From: Dorea_D hominis
GTDB lineage: Bacteria; Bacillota; Clostridia; Lachnospirales; Lachnospiraceae
Length of the DNA stretch: 64,000 nt
Assembly: GCF_014287705.1 (NCBI RefSeq)
Contig: NZ_JACOOY010000002.1
Coordinates: forward strand, 62,001-126,000
Reading direction: 5' to 3'
Both the position numbers and the translations under genes were made by a program. This document shows positions 46,566 through 56,700 of the stretch, piece by piece. Every line of letters starts with the position of its first letter. Within the stretch, counting starts at the first letter, position 1. Below the pieces are notes generated by a model. The model was given only the letters and a program-made list of their open reading frames with translations, had not been told where the DNA came from and did no database searches.

Positions 46566-46610
46566 AAGGATGTTTTTTTGAGACAGAAAGATTTAGGAGG
46601 TAACAAGGTT

Positions 46611-47945
46611 ATGTCATATGTTGATGAAGTACTGGAAAGAGTAGTAGCTAAGAACCCTGCTGAACCAGAATTCCACCAGGCAGTAAAAGAAGTATTAGAA
46701 TCATTGAGAGTGGTAGTTGAGGCGAATGAAGAGAAGTTCAGAAAAGACGCCTTACTGGAGAGACTTGTAGAACCAGAGAGACAGTTTAAGTTCCGCGTAC
46801 CGTGGGTAGACGACAAAGGACAGGTACAGGTGAATACAGGATACCGTGTACAGTTCAACAGTGCGATCGGACCATACAAAGGAGGCTTACGTCTTCACCC
46901 ATCTGTAAATCTTGGAATCATCAAGTTCCTCGGATTTGAGCAGATCTTCAAGAACTCCCTGACAGGACTCCCGATCGGCGGAGGTAAAGGTGGTTCTGAT
47001 TTCGATCCGAAGGGCAAATCAGACAGAGAAGTTATGGCATTCTGCCAGAGCTTTATGACAGAACTTTGCAAATATATTGGAGCAGACACAGATGTTCCTG
47101 CCGGAGATATCGGAACAGGAGCAAGAGAGATCGGTTACATGTTCGGACAGTACAAGAGAATCCGCGGACTGTATGAAGGCGTTCTTACAGGTAAGGGATT
47201 AAGCTATGGCGGATCTTTAGCAAGAACAGAAGCTACAGGATATGGTCTTCTTTATTTAACAGAAGAACTTCTGAAGATTAACGGAAAAGACTTAAAGGGA
47301 ATGACAGCAGCAGTATCCGGATCCGGTAACGTAGCAATCTACGCAACAGAGAAAGCACAGCAGCTTGGAGCAAAAGTTGTAACAGTCAGCGATTCTACAG
47401 GATGGGTATACGATCCGGAAGGAATCGATGTAGCTGCATTAAAAGAGATCAAAGAAGTAAACCGTGCAAGACTGACAGAGTATAAGAAATATCGTCCGAA
47501 CTCAGAATATCATGAAGGACGCGGCGTATGGTCAGTAAAAGTTGACCTGGCTCTTCCTTGCGCAACACAGAACGAATTACATCTGGAAGATGCAAAACAG
47601 TTAGTAGCTAACGGATGCGTAGCTGTATGCGAAGGTGCGAACATGCCTACTACATACGAAGCAACACAGTATCTGCAGGAGAACGGAGTGATCTTCGCAC
47701 CTGGTAAAGCTGCCAACGCCGGTGGAGTTGCAACATCTGCACTGGAGATGTCACAGAACAGCGAGAGATTAAGCTGGACATTCGAAGAAGTAGATGCCAA
47801 ATTAAAAGACATCATGGTAAATATCTGCCATAACATGGACGAAGCTGCAAAACGTTACGGAATGGAAGGTAACTATGTAGCAGGCGCTAACATCGCAGGA
47901 TTCGAGAAGGTTGTAGACGCTATGACCGCTCAGGGAATCGTGTAA
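46611..47945 (+). CDS. gdhA: Glutamate dehydrogenase (NADP-type)
   Basis: A 444-residue hexameric glutamate dehydrogenase that interconverts glutamate and 2-oxoglutarate plus ammonia. Motifs include GPYKGGLRLHPSVN with the substrate Lys, GGGKGGSDFDPKGKSD with the catalytic Lys/Asp region, PAGDIGTGAREIGY, the Rossmann region VSGSGNVAIYA, and AKAANAGGVATSALEMSQN near the C-terminus. Length and motifs fit the NADP-dependent biosynthetic type. AGGAGG supports ATG 46611. A promoter followed by a terminator-like hairpin lies in the leader. Confidence 0.96.
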   Translation: MSYVDEVLERVVAKNPAEPEFHQAVKEVLESLRVVVEANEEKFRKDALLERLVEPERQFKFRVPWVDDKGQVQVNTGYRVQFNSAIGPYKGGLRLHPSVNLGIIKFLGFEQIFKNSLTGLPIGGGKGGSDFDPKGKSDREVMAFCQSFMTELCKYIGADTDVPAGDIGTGAREIGYMFGQYKRIRGLYEGVLTGKGLSYGGSLARTEATGYGLLYLTEELLKINGKDLKGMTAAVSGSGNVAIYATEKAQQLGAKVVTVSDSTGWVYDPEGIDVAALKEIKEVNRARLTEYKKYRPNSEYHEGRGVWSVKVDLALPCATQNELHLEDAKQLVANGCVAVCEGANMPTTYEATQYLQENGVIFAPGKAANAGGVATSALEMSQNSERLSWTFEEVDAKLKDIMVNICHNMDEAAKRYGMEGNYVAGANIAGFEKVVDAMTAQGIV

Positions 47946-47974
47946 GAGAAAAAAGTTTAAAATTAGTCATATAC

Positions 47975-48003
47975 TTGACATTAAAATTATTGATTCGTAT
48001 AAT
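47975..48003 (+). promoter_or_regulatory. Consensus promoter of the candidate non-coding RNA
   Basis: TTGACA (47975-47980), a 17-base spacer and TATAAT (47998-48003): a perfect match to the housekeeping consensus and the strongest promoter in the window. No long open frame begins downstream until 48227. Confidence 0.92.
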
Positions 48004-48009
48004 AATATT

Positions 48010-48208
48010 GTAAAGACAGATGCGTCTGTCTGGGTGAGCTGACACCTTAAAAATCTGACATTTTAGCCAGTTCGTTGGCTGGCAGGTTGGAGAGCAACAG
48101 AAAAACTCTACAGTTAAACCGCACATAGTGGGGCGGAATGTTGGCAGACAACAGTAAAATCAGCAATATCAGAATTAGAAAAGGTTGTCCGAGAGGGCAA
48201 CCTTTTTT
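48010..48208 (+). ncRNA. Candidate structured non-coding RNA, about 200 nt
   Basis: Between the consensus promoter and an intrinsic terminator lie about 200 bases without a convincing reading frame but with many short hairpins. Examples are GACAGA-TGCG-TCTGTC, GGTG-AGCTGA-CACC, AGCCA/TTGGCT, GTTG-GAGAG-CAAC, CCGC/GCGG and GTTG-GCAGA-CAAC. The two GTTGG...CAACAG(A/T)AAAA units, at about 48086 and 48140, are near-repeats. Possible identities include a known structured RNA such as 6S or a raiA-type motif, a riboswitch leader for the following gene, or an RNA antitoxin. I cannot decide between these by eye. Confidence 0.6.
48179..48208 (+). terminator. Intrinsic terminator of the candidate RNA
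   Basis: AAAAGGTTGTCC-GAGA-GGGCAACCTTTT followed by TT; one wobble pair. It ends 18 bases before the next start codon. Confidence 0.88.
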
Positions 48209-48226
48209 GTATAGTGGGGAATACAA

Positions 48227-48841
48227 ATGAAAAAATATGATAAAAAATCAGCAATAAAAATTATTGTACATGCAGCAAAAGAATATGAAGAAAAATTGAA
48301 TAATAAGCACTTTTTGATTGTTTATCAGAAAAAATCACTTACTAAAACAGTAGAAATCGGTTTTCGTGATATGAACTTTTTACATTTAACAGGAGTAAAG
48401 ACTAAGTTATCTGCACAACAATTTTATGCGGCATGTTTGGAGTCTAAATTAGCAGAAAGAGATTTTGAAATTGATAATAAAGGGAAGGTGCAACAGAAAT
48501 TAATGGTATTACCATGTCTTTCTAAGCTTATGTCTCATCATTGTCTAGTTGGAGAATTTATTAATAGTGGGGTATATATTCGGGCAGATTATTTTGTTGG
48601 TGATACAAAAGCGATATTAAGTGTTGGTTTTCGTAATGGAAATCGTGTGGATTATCCAGTAACATTATACAATGAAGATGTAAAACGATTGTCTAACCCA
48701 ACAAATAAAGTTCTTGCAATTTTTTCAAAAAGCTATAAAGAGAAATGTTATAATAAATGTACATACCTTTCAAAAGGGCAAGAGATTGGTAAGTTGAAGT
48801 TAGAAGAAGATATAAGAAAAAGAATTGAAATTGTAAGATAG
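48227..48841 (+). CDS. PBECR4-like nuclease-domain protein
   Basis: A 204-residue, Lys-rich protein encoded by AT-rich DNA, unlike gdhA before it. The segment VEIGFRDMNFLHLTGV, then LSAQQFYAACL, resembles the phage Barnase-EndoU-ColicinE5/D-RelE-like nuclease 4 (PBECR4) family found in phages and other mobile elements of Firmicutes. Those proteins are predicted RNases and may be toxins (family knowledge). A GGGGA ribosome site lies in the 18 bases after the terminator, so expression probably depends on read-through from the upstream RNA promoter. No other promoter is obvious. The catalytic residues cannot be assigned with confidence. Confidence 0.6.
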   Translation: MKKYDKKSAIKIIVHAAKEYEEKLNNKHFLIVYQKKSLTKTVEIGFRDMNFLHLTGVKTKLSAQQFYAACLESKLAERDFEIDNKGKVQQKLMVLPCLSKLMSHHCLVGEFINSGVYIRADYFVGDTKAILSVGFRNGNRVDYPVTLYNEDVKRLSNPTNKVLAIFSKSYKEKCYNKCTYLSKGQEIGKLKLEEDIRKRIEIVR

Positions 48842-48887
48842 CGACATTGCATGCAAGCGGTATGATCAAGAGGGGGAAGAGAAGCGC

Positions 48888-49445
48888 ATGCTACAAGTAT
48901 ACTTAAATCTGCTTGATACGCAGGAAGACAAAGAAAAATTTGAACAATTATATGCTCTGTACAAGGACAAGATGTACAAAGTTGCATATCAGATCCTGCA
49001 CAACAGACACGACAGTGTTATTGCTATCATAGATAATTTAGAAAAAATTAAGAAAATAAACTGTCACGAAACATGGAGTTACATTGTTACTATAGTTAAG
49101 AGCAGAGCATTTAACATCTATCAAAGAAAAGGAAAACGTTCTGAACGGGAAGCCCGGGAGCAGGACTACAGGAATTATCCATGTGAACAGCAGGAAAGTC
49201 CGGAAGACGCATATCTTTATAAAGATGTAACGACCATATTGCAGGAGCTGATTCTGGAACTGCCTTATCCGAAGCGTCAGATTCTTTATTTACACTATTA
49301 TATGGATATGACGTTTGTGGAGATTGCAAAGATCGTGGAGTTGTCCGAAGAAAATGTGCGCCAGATCGCTGCCCGTTCCAGACAAAAACTGGAAAAACAA
49401 TTGCGCGAAAGGGAAATCACAGATGGAAATGAACAGAATCAGTGA
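48888..49445 (+). CDS. ECF-type RNA polymerase sigma factor
   Basis: A 185-residue sigma-70 family protein of extracytoplasmic-function type. Region 4 is intact (LILELPYPKRQILYLHYYMD, MTFVEIAKIVELSEENVRQIAARSRQKL). Region 2 is recognisable (YKDKMYKVAYQILHN, then WSYIVTIVKSRAFNIYQRK). However, the usual DAED..Q acidic motif between HNRHD and SVIAIIDNL appears to be missing, as if seven or so residues were deleted in frame. The gene is followed by an overlapping membrane protein gene that looks like its anti-sigma factor. Inside the gene, at 49062-49090, lies a copy of the TGTCAC-N17-TGTTAC motif. The start is preceded by AGGGGGAAGAG. Confidence 0.85.
   Translation: MLQVYLNLLDTQEDKEKFEQLYALYKDKMYKVAYQILHNRHDSVIAIIDNLEKIKKINCHETWSYIVTIVKSRAFNIYQRKGKRSEREAREQDYRNYPCEQQESPEDAYLYKDVTTILQELILELPYPKRQILYLHYYMDMTFVEIAKIVELSEENVRQIAARSRQKLEKQLREREITDGNEQNQ
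49062..49090 (+). promoter_or_regulatory. ECF promoter-like motif inside the sigma-factor gene
   Basis: TGTCAC (49062-49067), 17 bases, TGTTAC (49085-49090): the same half-sites and spacing as the three intergenic copies. With its flanks it closely resembles the copy at 61285. It might drive the anti-sigma gene, or the match may reflect coding sequence. Confidence 0.45.
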
Positions 49446-50214
49446 CGAACTGTTACGAGAAGCAGTAAAGCAGGCATGCGAGCGGGAAGGCACTTATTAC
49501 GAAGAATTTACAAAAGATGCGAAGCATCATTTCTCGATCCGTCATCAGATACGCATGCGGCGTTTATACAGGAAGATGAAGAGAAAAAAGGCAGAAGAAC
49601 TTGTGGACAGATATAGGGTATATACATATCCGAGACAGGAAGCAGATGCTGGAAAAAAGCAATTTACTTCATACCGTGTGACACGGCTGCATCCAAAATT
49701 TTTACTGATAGTTATACTTCTAATGATCAGTATGAGTATGACAGTATTTGCAATAGAGCCGATTCGTGAGGGCATCTACCAGTTGATTGAAAAATGTTTT
49801 TCGGATCATACAGACATCAGCTTCGAGAAAGTGCAAAGCGAGATCAAGGGGCAGGAAGAAGAAATCAAAGAATTTAAGCCACAGAAGCTGGAGTATGTGC
49901 CGGAAGGGTATGTGCTGGAGAATGAGGAGACGGATGAAACATTTTTAATGTATTCGGCTGATTATGTAAATGAAGAGGATTATTCACTTTTCTATGAACA
50001 GACAGCAATACAATTTTTTACTCCATCTATTTCATCAAATGGAAAAAGAATGGAAAAAATAGATGTAAAAAATAAGTATGGATATTGGATTGAGGATACG
50101 GGAGGCTGGAATCATTTGATATATGTTAACGATGGATATGTATATTATCTTTCTGGACATGAAAATATTGATAATCTCATAAGTATTTTAGAAAAAAATA
50201 AAAAAATTAAATAA
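49423..50214 (+). CDS. Membrane anti-sigma-factor-like protein (DUF4367-like C-terminus)
   Basis: A 263-residue single-pass membrane protein. A basic cytoplasmic N-terminus of about 85 residues would contact the sigma factor. One hydrophobic helix (LLIVILLMISMSMTVFAI) follows, then an extracytoplasmic domain with VPEGYVLENEETDE typical of DUF4367-like sensors. It overlaps the sigma gene by 23 bases, the standard ECF/anti-sigma arrangement. The start is ATG 49423 with AAAGGGA upstream. The coding sequence becomes clearly more AT-rich after about 49980, possibly a recombined sensor end. Confidence 0.78.
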   Translation: MEMNRISDELLREAVKQACEREGTYYEEFTKDAKHHFSIRHQIRMRRLYRKMKRKKAEELVDRYRVYTYPRQEADAGKKQFTSYRVTRLHPKFLLIVILLMISMSMTVFAIEPIREGIYQLIEKCFSDHTDISFEKVQSEIKGQEEEIKEFKPQKLEYVPEGYVLENEETDETFLMYSADYVNEEDYSLFYEQTAIQFFTPSISSNGKRMEKIDVKNKYGYWIEDTGGWNHLIYVNDGYVYYLSGHENIDNLISILEKNKKIK

Positions 50215-50218
50215 AAAG

Positions 50219-50247
50219 TGTCACGAAGTACCTCTTTCGATTGTTAC
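50219..50247 (+). promoter_or_regulatory. ECF promoter-like motif upstream of the secreted protein/RHS operon
   Basis: TGTCAC (50219-50224), 17 bases, TGTTAC (50242-50247). The pair is repeated with identical spacing at 59789 and 61285. It lies 45 bases before the start of the secreted protein. Confidence 0.65.
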
Positions 50248-50291
50248 TTATAGTAAAAGCAGTAGTAAAAGCAGAAAGGAGGTACTTTTTT
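50226..50291 (+). terminator. Terminator-like inverted repeat covering the ribosome site of the secreted protein gene
   Basis: AAGTACCTCTTTC (50226-50238) pairs with GAAAGGAGGTACTT (50274-50287), with one bulge and a 35-base loop, followed by a T run ending at 50291. The right arm contains the GGAGG ribosome site. The left arm lies in the spacer of the ECF-like promoter. Confidence 0.7.
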
Positions 50292-50705
50292 ATGTACCAA
50301 AGAATGAAAATGTTACTCGGAGGATTAATTTTGAGCATGGGATTGGTGGTGGCTACGCCAGTGTCCTATGCAGCAGAAACGCAAGTGAATGGAGAGGAGG
50401 ATATAGAGCTTGCGTATGTAAATGTATCGAAATGCGATTGTAATTTATCGATATCGGGAAAAGAAGCTACATGTAAAAGCAGTGTAAACAGTAAAAGTTC
50501 ACAATCTATTAAAGTTACAATGAAATTACAAAAGTATTTATCTGGGGAATGGAAGACATTAAAAGAATGGACTGGTTCAACAACTGGTAAAACATATAGC
50601 TTGAGTAAAAACTACACAATTGCAACTGGAACATATCGTGTAAGGACAACTTTCAAAGTTGGAAATGAAACAGTTACTAAAAACAGTAGTTCTGCAAAAA
50701 GATAA
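50292..50705 (+). CDS. Small secreted protein (DUF6147-like)
   Basis: A 137-residue protein with a signal peptide (MLLGGLILSMGLVVATPVSYAA, cut near residue 28; the hydrophobic core is LLGGLILSMGLVV). A beta-rich domain follows with three cysteines close together (KCDCNLSISGKEATC). It resembles small secreted DUF6147-type proteins of Lachnospiraceae as I recall them. AAGGAGG precedes ATG 50292, inside a hairpin. It lies 15 bases upstream of the RHS gene and would be co-expressed from the ECF-like promoter. Its role in the locus is unknown; a chaperone, secretion helper or envelope protein are possibilities. Confidence 0.72.
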   Translation: MYQRMKMLLGGLILSMGLVVATPVSYAAETQVNGEEDIELAYVNVSKCDCNLSISGKEATCKSSVNSKSSQSIKVTMKLQKYLSGEWKTLKEWTGSTTGKTYSLSKNYTIATGTYRVRTTFKVGNETVTKNSSSAKR

Positions 50706-50720
50706 AGAGGTAAAAAGCTT

Positions 50721-53700
50721 ATGAAAAAAAGCAAAAAGCGAAAAGAAAAATATTATTCAAATTGGAAACGAATTACAGCAACGACATTAATAGCGGCACT
50801 GTCTGTCACCTCCGTATCCTTAGAATCACTGGCGGCTGAACCGGCACAGACAGCGGAGAATCCGGCGAAGACCGAAGCGGCTTTCGATGCAGATGACAGC
50901 GTGGAGCGTCCAAAAGAGCTAAAAGGTGTGACGGAAGAGGACGCTGTGAAGAAAGAGAATACCGAGACTTCCACCACATTTCAGATCGGGAATGGTAAGA
51001 AAGTATCCGTATTCTATCAGGAACCGGTGCGATATAAAGATGAGTCGGGGAAGCTCATTGATTATGACCCGTCACTGGTAAAAGTGGACAGTGCGAAGAG
51101 TGAGAACAAGGAAAGTCTGAAAGGTTATGCATACGAGAACGAAGAAGGGGATGCCAAACAGTACTTTCCGGAGAAGCTGTCGGATACGACGCCACTTTTG
51201 ATGGAAAAGGACGGTTACAGTGTTGCGCTCAGTCCGGACATGAAAAGTAAGGCTGTTGAAGTAGAGAAGGAGGACTTCACGAACGGATATGAAAAGACAG
51301 AAGAAGTCCCACTGACAGCAGCTTATGATACTTCAGATCCGGTCACTTATGCGTACACTTCCGGGGAGTCCGGGATCAAGGAAGAGATCCGGCTTGCAGA
51401 GTGTCCGAAAGAAAATACGTTTTCTTATACTTTGAAGTTAAAAGGCTTGAAGCTTAGAAAAAATCCGGTGGATGAAGGGCTGACTCTCTACGATAAAGAA
51501 AGCGACGAGATTGTTGGTTCGGTCGGTGTTCCGAACATGAACGATGCCAGTGGGAAGGCATACAGCGAAGAACTGACGACCAAAGTAGAGGAAGCAGGGG
51601 AAGACACCTACCGTGTAACAGTGACCGCAGACTGGTCTTATCTGAAAGACAAAGACCGTCAGTATCCGGTCGTGATCGATCCGACGATCAAGTGGACAGG
51701 CAACACGGATCTTGGGGACGTATATATCTTAAGTGGCTCTACTTATAAAGATTACAACTTTTACACCAGCGGTGTAACGGTGATGAATGCAGGAAAGGCA
51801 TCCAAAGGAATCTACCGGACTTATCTTGCTTTCAAAGATATGAAGTCCAAGATCAAAGGCAACTATGTAGACAGTGCCATCCTGACGATGTATGAGACAG
51901 CAAACAGTACGAAAGGGCAGACGGTACAGGCATACCGGGTAAAGGAAGCGTGGGAGCGTTCCAAAGTGACCTGGAACAAACGTCCGGGATACAATACTTT
52001 ATACAGCACGGTGAAGACAACCGGAAAAGCAAAGACCGCCAGAACGTTAGATTTGACTTCTTTTGCCAGAGGGCTTGCCAATGATTCGATTGTCAATTAC
52101 GGCGTGATGTTAAAAGGCGCGGATGAGACCGGAAAGTATGCGGAGTTTGTAGGTTCCAGAAACAGCACGACCAGCTTGCGCCCGAAATTGGTTGTTACTT
52201 ATTATGATAAACCGACCAAGGCAACTTCCGTATCCGTAACACCGTCTTATGCAAAACCGGGAACAGCGATCAAAGCAAACTGGGCAGGGATCACATCCAA
52301 AGGATTATCCTATGTCCAGTACAAGATAGTAACATTGAATCCAACAACTCTGGAAGATGTCAGTGAATTAGTTCCGTATTCTTCCGGTACTAAACTGGGA
52401 ACAAGCGGAAGTGGCTCGGCAACGATCGCAGCAAGTACCGGCTGGAAAGAAGGCAGTTATAAGATCGGTATCCGTGGTGTGGACAAAGGAAACCTTGCAG
52501 GACCGGGAGCTGGTGCAAGATTTGTGATCGATGGAACGGCGCCGACAATGGCAAAACCGGTGCTGACACCGGCAACAACAAAAGAAGAACCGACCGATGT
52601 GCAGAACCCGACAATCCAGTGGTCAGGTGTATCCGATGCAAACCTCAAACAGATGGAATATAAGATCGACGATGGCGCATGGAAGAAGCTGGGAACCGGA
52701 ACCAGTGGAAGTGTGGAACTTCCGGCAGGCACGATCACCGGAAATGGACAGCATAAGATTGCAGTCCGTGCAGTGGACAAAGCAGGCAATGTCAAAGAAG
52801 AAGTGTTGGATTATTATTACAAAGATAATACTGTCGGATTTGACGGTTATCTTCCAAAAGACGGAACCCTCACCCTGCGGAAAGACTATGGCAAGAACCT
52901 GATCTCCTGGGAGACCGATAAAGTGTTAAATGACACGGTGTATTACCGGGTCTACAGAGGAACAGAGAAAGACTTCACACCGAGTGAAGAAAACATGGTC
53001 TGTAAGAAAGTGTTCAAAGGTTACTGGATCGATCTGGAAAGTGCAAAGGATGAGAAATGGTATTATAAAGTAGAAGCTGTCCGTGCAGATTCCTCCGGTG
53101 AGATCGAAGAGCAGGAACTGGTTGATACGATCTTAAGTGGAACAGGAACCGCGCCGGAAGAGTTTGAAAAACATACCGGAAGCCAGGAATATCTGGGGTA
53201 TCAGAAGTTTCAGACACCTACTGGAGATGGAACTGTAGAAGACCAGAGCGGAAATCTTACTTACAGTCAGGAAGATGCAACACTTCCGGCAAGCCAGTTG
53301 ACGTTCGAGATGGCAAGAACTTATAACAGCCAGTCGCTGATTAACGGAATGTTAGGAACCGGATGGAGCGATACCCTGCATAAAGAACTGATCAAAGGTG
53401 AAGATGGCACGATGTACTATCTGGACAGTGACGGAAGCATCTATCATTTTAAGAAGAGTGGGGACACTTATGTTTGTAAAGAAACGAAAGATCTGACACT
53501 GAATGATGGAAGCATAAAAACACCTTCCGGTGATACCGCAGCCAGTGTAAAGAGTACCCAGATTGGGGAGATGAGTTACTCTTATAAAGAAACAATCGCA
53601 GAAGAAAATATCGTAAAGAACCGCAAACATGCCTATACGATCAAAGACAAGAAGGGCGTCCTCTACCGTTTCAATAAAGAAGGACAACTGGTAGCGGCGC

Positions 53701-56700
53701 TCGATCCGGACGGTACGTTTCTTCTCTATGAGTATTCTGCAGATGGAAGACTGAAACGGGTATCTTCCGATGCGTTAAAGACAATAGAACTGAGTTATCA
53801 GAAAGATTCCGGGCTTCTGGAAGAGGTTACACTTCCAGACGGAACAAAACTCTGTTATACTTACAGTAATGGAAGATTAACGGAAATGAGCCATTGCAGT
53901 AAGGATGGCAAAGCACTGGTTTCTTATGCTTATGGCTATGACAGCGGTCACCTGAACAGTGTGACGGATGGCAAGGCACAAAAATATACGATCACTTATA
54001 ATGGTGAAAAAGTATCCGCAGTAACTTACCCGAACGGAGAGAAAGAAAACTGGGGATATGCAGGTGGAAAGACAATCATAACAAAGAAAGCTTCTGACGG
54101 AACAGAAGTCCGCATGAACAGCCGGGAGTATGACACAAAGAGCGGAAAAGTCACAAAAGAGACCGAAGCGGATGGAAGCGTAACAACTTATACTTATGGC
54201 TATGCAAAGAATCCATATCTTGTGACAAAGACAACAAAGCAGACCGGATACGAAGAGCTGAATGACGGAAAAGTCGAATGGAAGACCAAAGAGTCTGTTA
54301 CTGAGACCAGCTATGATGAGCAGGAAAATACCATCAGCGAAACAGAAGAAGACGGAACGAAAACAGAGTACACTTATGACACAACCAGTGAGTGGACAGA
54401 AGACCAGCCGAAGACAGAAGTTGTGACTAAAGGCGAAACCGTCATCAGCAAGGAAAACTATACCTATAGTAAGACCGGAAATCTGAAGAAAGAAGAGGAA
54501 AGTGGCGATCCTTCCAATAAGAGTATAACAGAGAATACTTACGATGGAGATGGAAATGTCTTAGAATCCACAACTACAGTAGCCGGGATTGAGACTTCCA
54601 AAACGATCTCCAAGTACGACCTTTCCGGTAACGCAACAGAATCTGCAACCACCAGTGGAGACTTAGAAAGCCAGGAAAAGAATACTTATGACGTCATGGG
54701 ACGCGTGACAAAGAAGGTAGATCCGGATACCGGAGAAGTAACGGAATATAGCTATGATGAATTGGGAAGACAGATCAAGTCTGTCAGCACCCTGAATGGA
54801 AAGAGCCAGACGACAACCTCCGCTTATGATGCTAATGGAACGGTTGTTTCCGAGACGGGAACCGACGGAGTAAAGACGGATTATGTATACGATTCCCTGA
54901 ACCGTGTGGTAAAGAGAACGGTTACAAAGGGTACATCCCTTACTTACACTACCGCCTATTCTTATGGGGATGTTACCGTACAGGATGGCAGAGGAACCAG
55001 AACGGTTAAGAACGCTTCGATCCAGAAGGAAAGCTATCCAAGTGGAACAACGGCGTCCGAGACGTATACCGATGCTTCCGGCAATGTGGTAAGAGAGAAA
55101 GCAAACGGTCTGTATACGGATTACACATATGATGCTTCCGGCAATCAGGTCGTTGCATATGAGAACGGAACCGGTGCGGACGCAGCAGAAGGAAAAGTGA
55201 CACTGGCACTCTATGATGAAGAGGGCAGAAACTTTGCAACCATCGTGAATCCGGGCGTATCCGGGGAAACTTATCAGGTCAGTGAGGACAGTCTGGTTAC
55301 CAAACAGTCTTACGATACCAAAGGAAATGTTGCAAAAGAAACCGATGCCATGGGAACTGCAACCGCGTATTCCTATGATGCCTCTGACCGTGTGACAGAA
55401 GTGACACAGAACGCAGGCAAAGATGGCGCTGTTGTAACCAAAGCCTCCTATGAAACGGACACAGAGAACCAGAAGAATAAGACAACCGTTACCGATGCAG
55501 GCGGAAGAAAGAGTATCGAAGTCACGGATGCGGCAGGTCTCATAAAGAGCAGTCAGGATCAGGGCGAGAAGGAAGACGAAAGCATTGCAACCGCTTACAG
55601 CTATGACAGCCGTGGAAACCAGACAAAGGTTACTTATGAAAATGGAGACTACCGGGAAGATACTTATGATGCAAGGAATCTGAAGACCGTATCGAAATAC
55701 TATCAGGCAGACGGAACCCAGACATTGCAGACGAATTATCAGTATGATGACCAGTACCGTCTTACGAAGATGACCGATGCGAAGAAGTCCGGCAGTGCGA
55801 TGAAAGCATACCGCTATACTTATACCGGTTATGACGGATTTGGAAGAACTGCATGGACAGCAGAAGTCTCACAGGAAGCAGAGCCGACTGATGCACAGAT
55901 CGCAAAACACAAGATCTCTTACAGCTATGATACGGAAGATAAGATCACGGAAGTTACTTATGCGCTGGCAGAAGACGGAAGAGTGGAAAGCCTGCACTAT
56001 GCGTATGACAAGAACCAGTATCTGATCGCTATCAAAGCAAAGATCAAAGGCAGTGACGAGGAAAAACTGATCCGCAAATACCGCTATAACGAACGAGGAA
56101 AACTGTTTACGATCGTTGACTTTACTGATTATAGAGATAAGAACGAAAGCTATGTGGCAAGGTTCTATGAGTATGATGCATTGGACCGTGTATCTTCTAT
56201 GACCTATAAGAGTGGTACGACTGTTCTGGAAGCCTATACTTATTCTTACGATAAGAATAACAACATCGTGAAGAAGACCGAGAAGAACAGTACCGCAAAA
56301 GAGGAAAAAGATCATACGGATCAGACAACGGAATACACGTACAATGCACTGGGACGGTTGACGAAGAGTGTCGTGACCGACCATAAGAAGAATGAGGAGA
56401 AGACCACCACGACTTACAGCTACGATTCCGCAGGAAACCGCACAAAGAAAGTCAAAGGTGAAGAAGAGACGGCGTATACCTACAATGGTCTGAACCAGCT
56501 CTTAAAGGCAAAGACAACCAAAGGCGATACCGTAAAGAATGACATTTCTTATGAGTACGATGTCAACGGAAACCAGATCAAAGAGACCGATAAAGAGACG
56601 GGAGACAGCGTGGAGAACACCTATGATGTGGAAAATCGCTTAAGTACGGTAACTGTAACGAAGAAGAGCGGTACATCCGGCAATGAGACCGTCAGCCTGA

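Noticed and set aside
48010..48208. Definite type III antitoxin RNA
   Set aside because: Only two loose repeat units were seen, not the several near-identical tandem repeats typical of known type III systems, so it is left as a hypothesis.
50226..50291. RNA thermometer controlling the secreted protein
   Set aside because: The left arm lies inside the ECF-like promoter, so it would not be in the mRNA from that promoter, and the stem is followed by a T run. Terminator or read-through control fits better.
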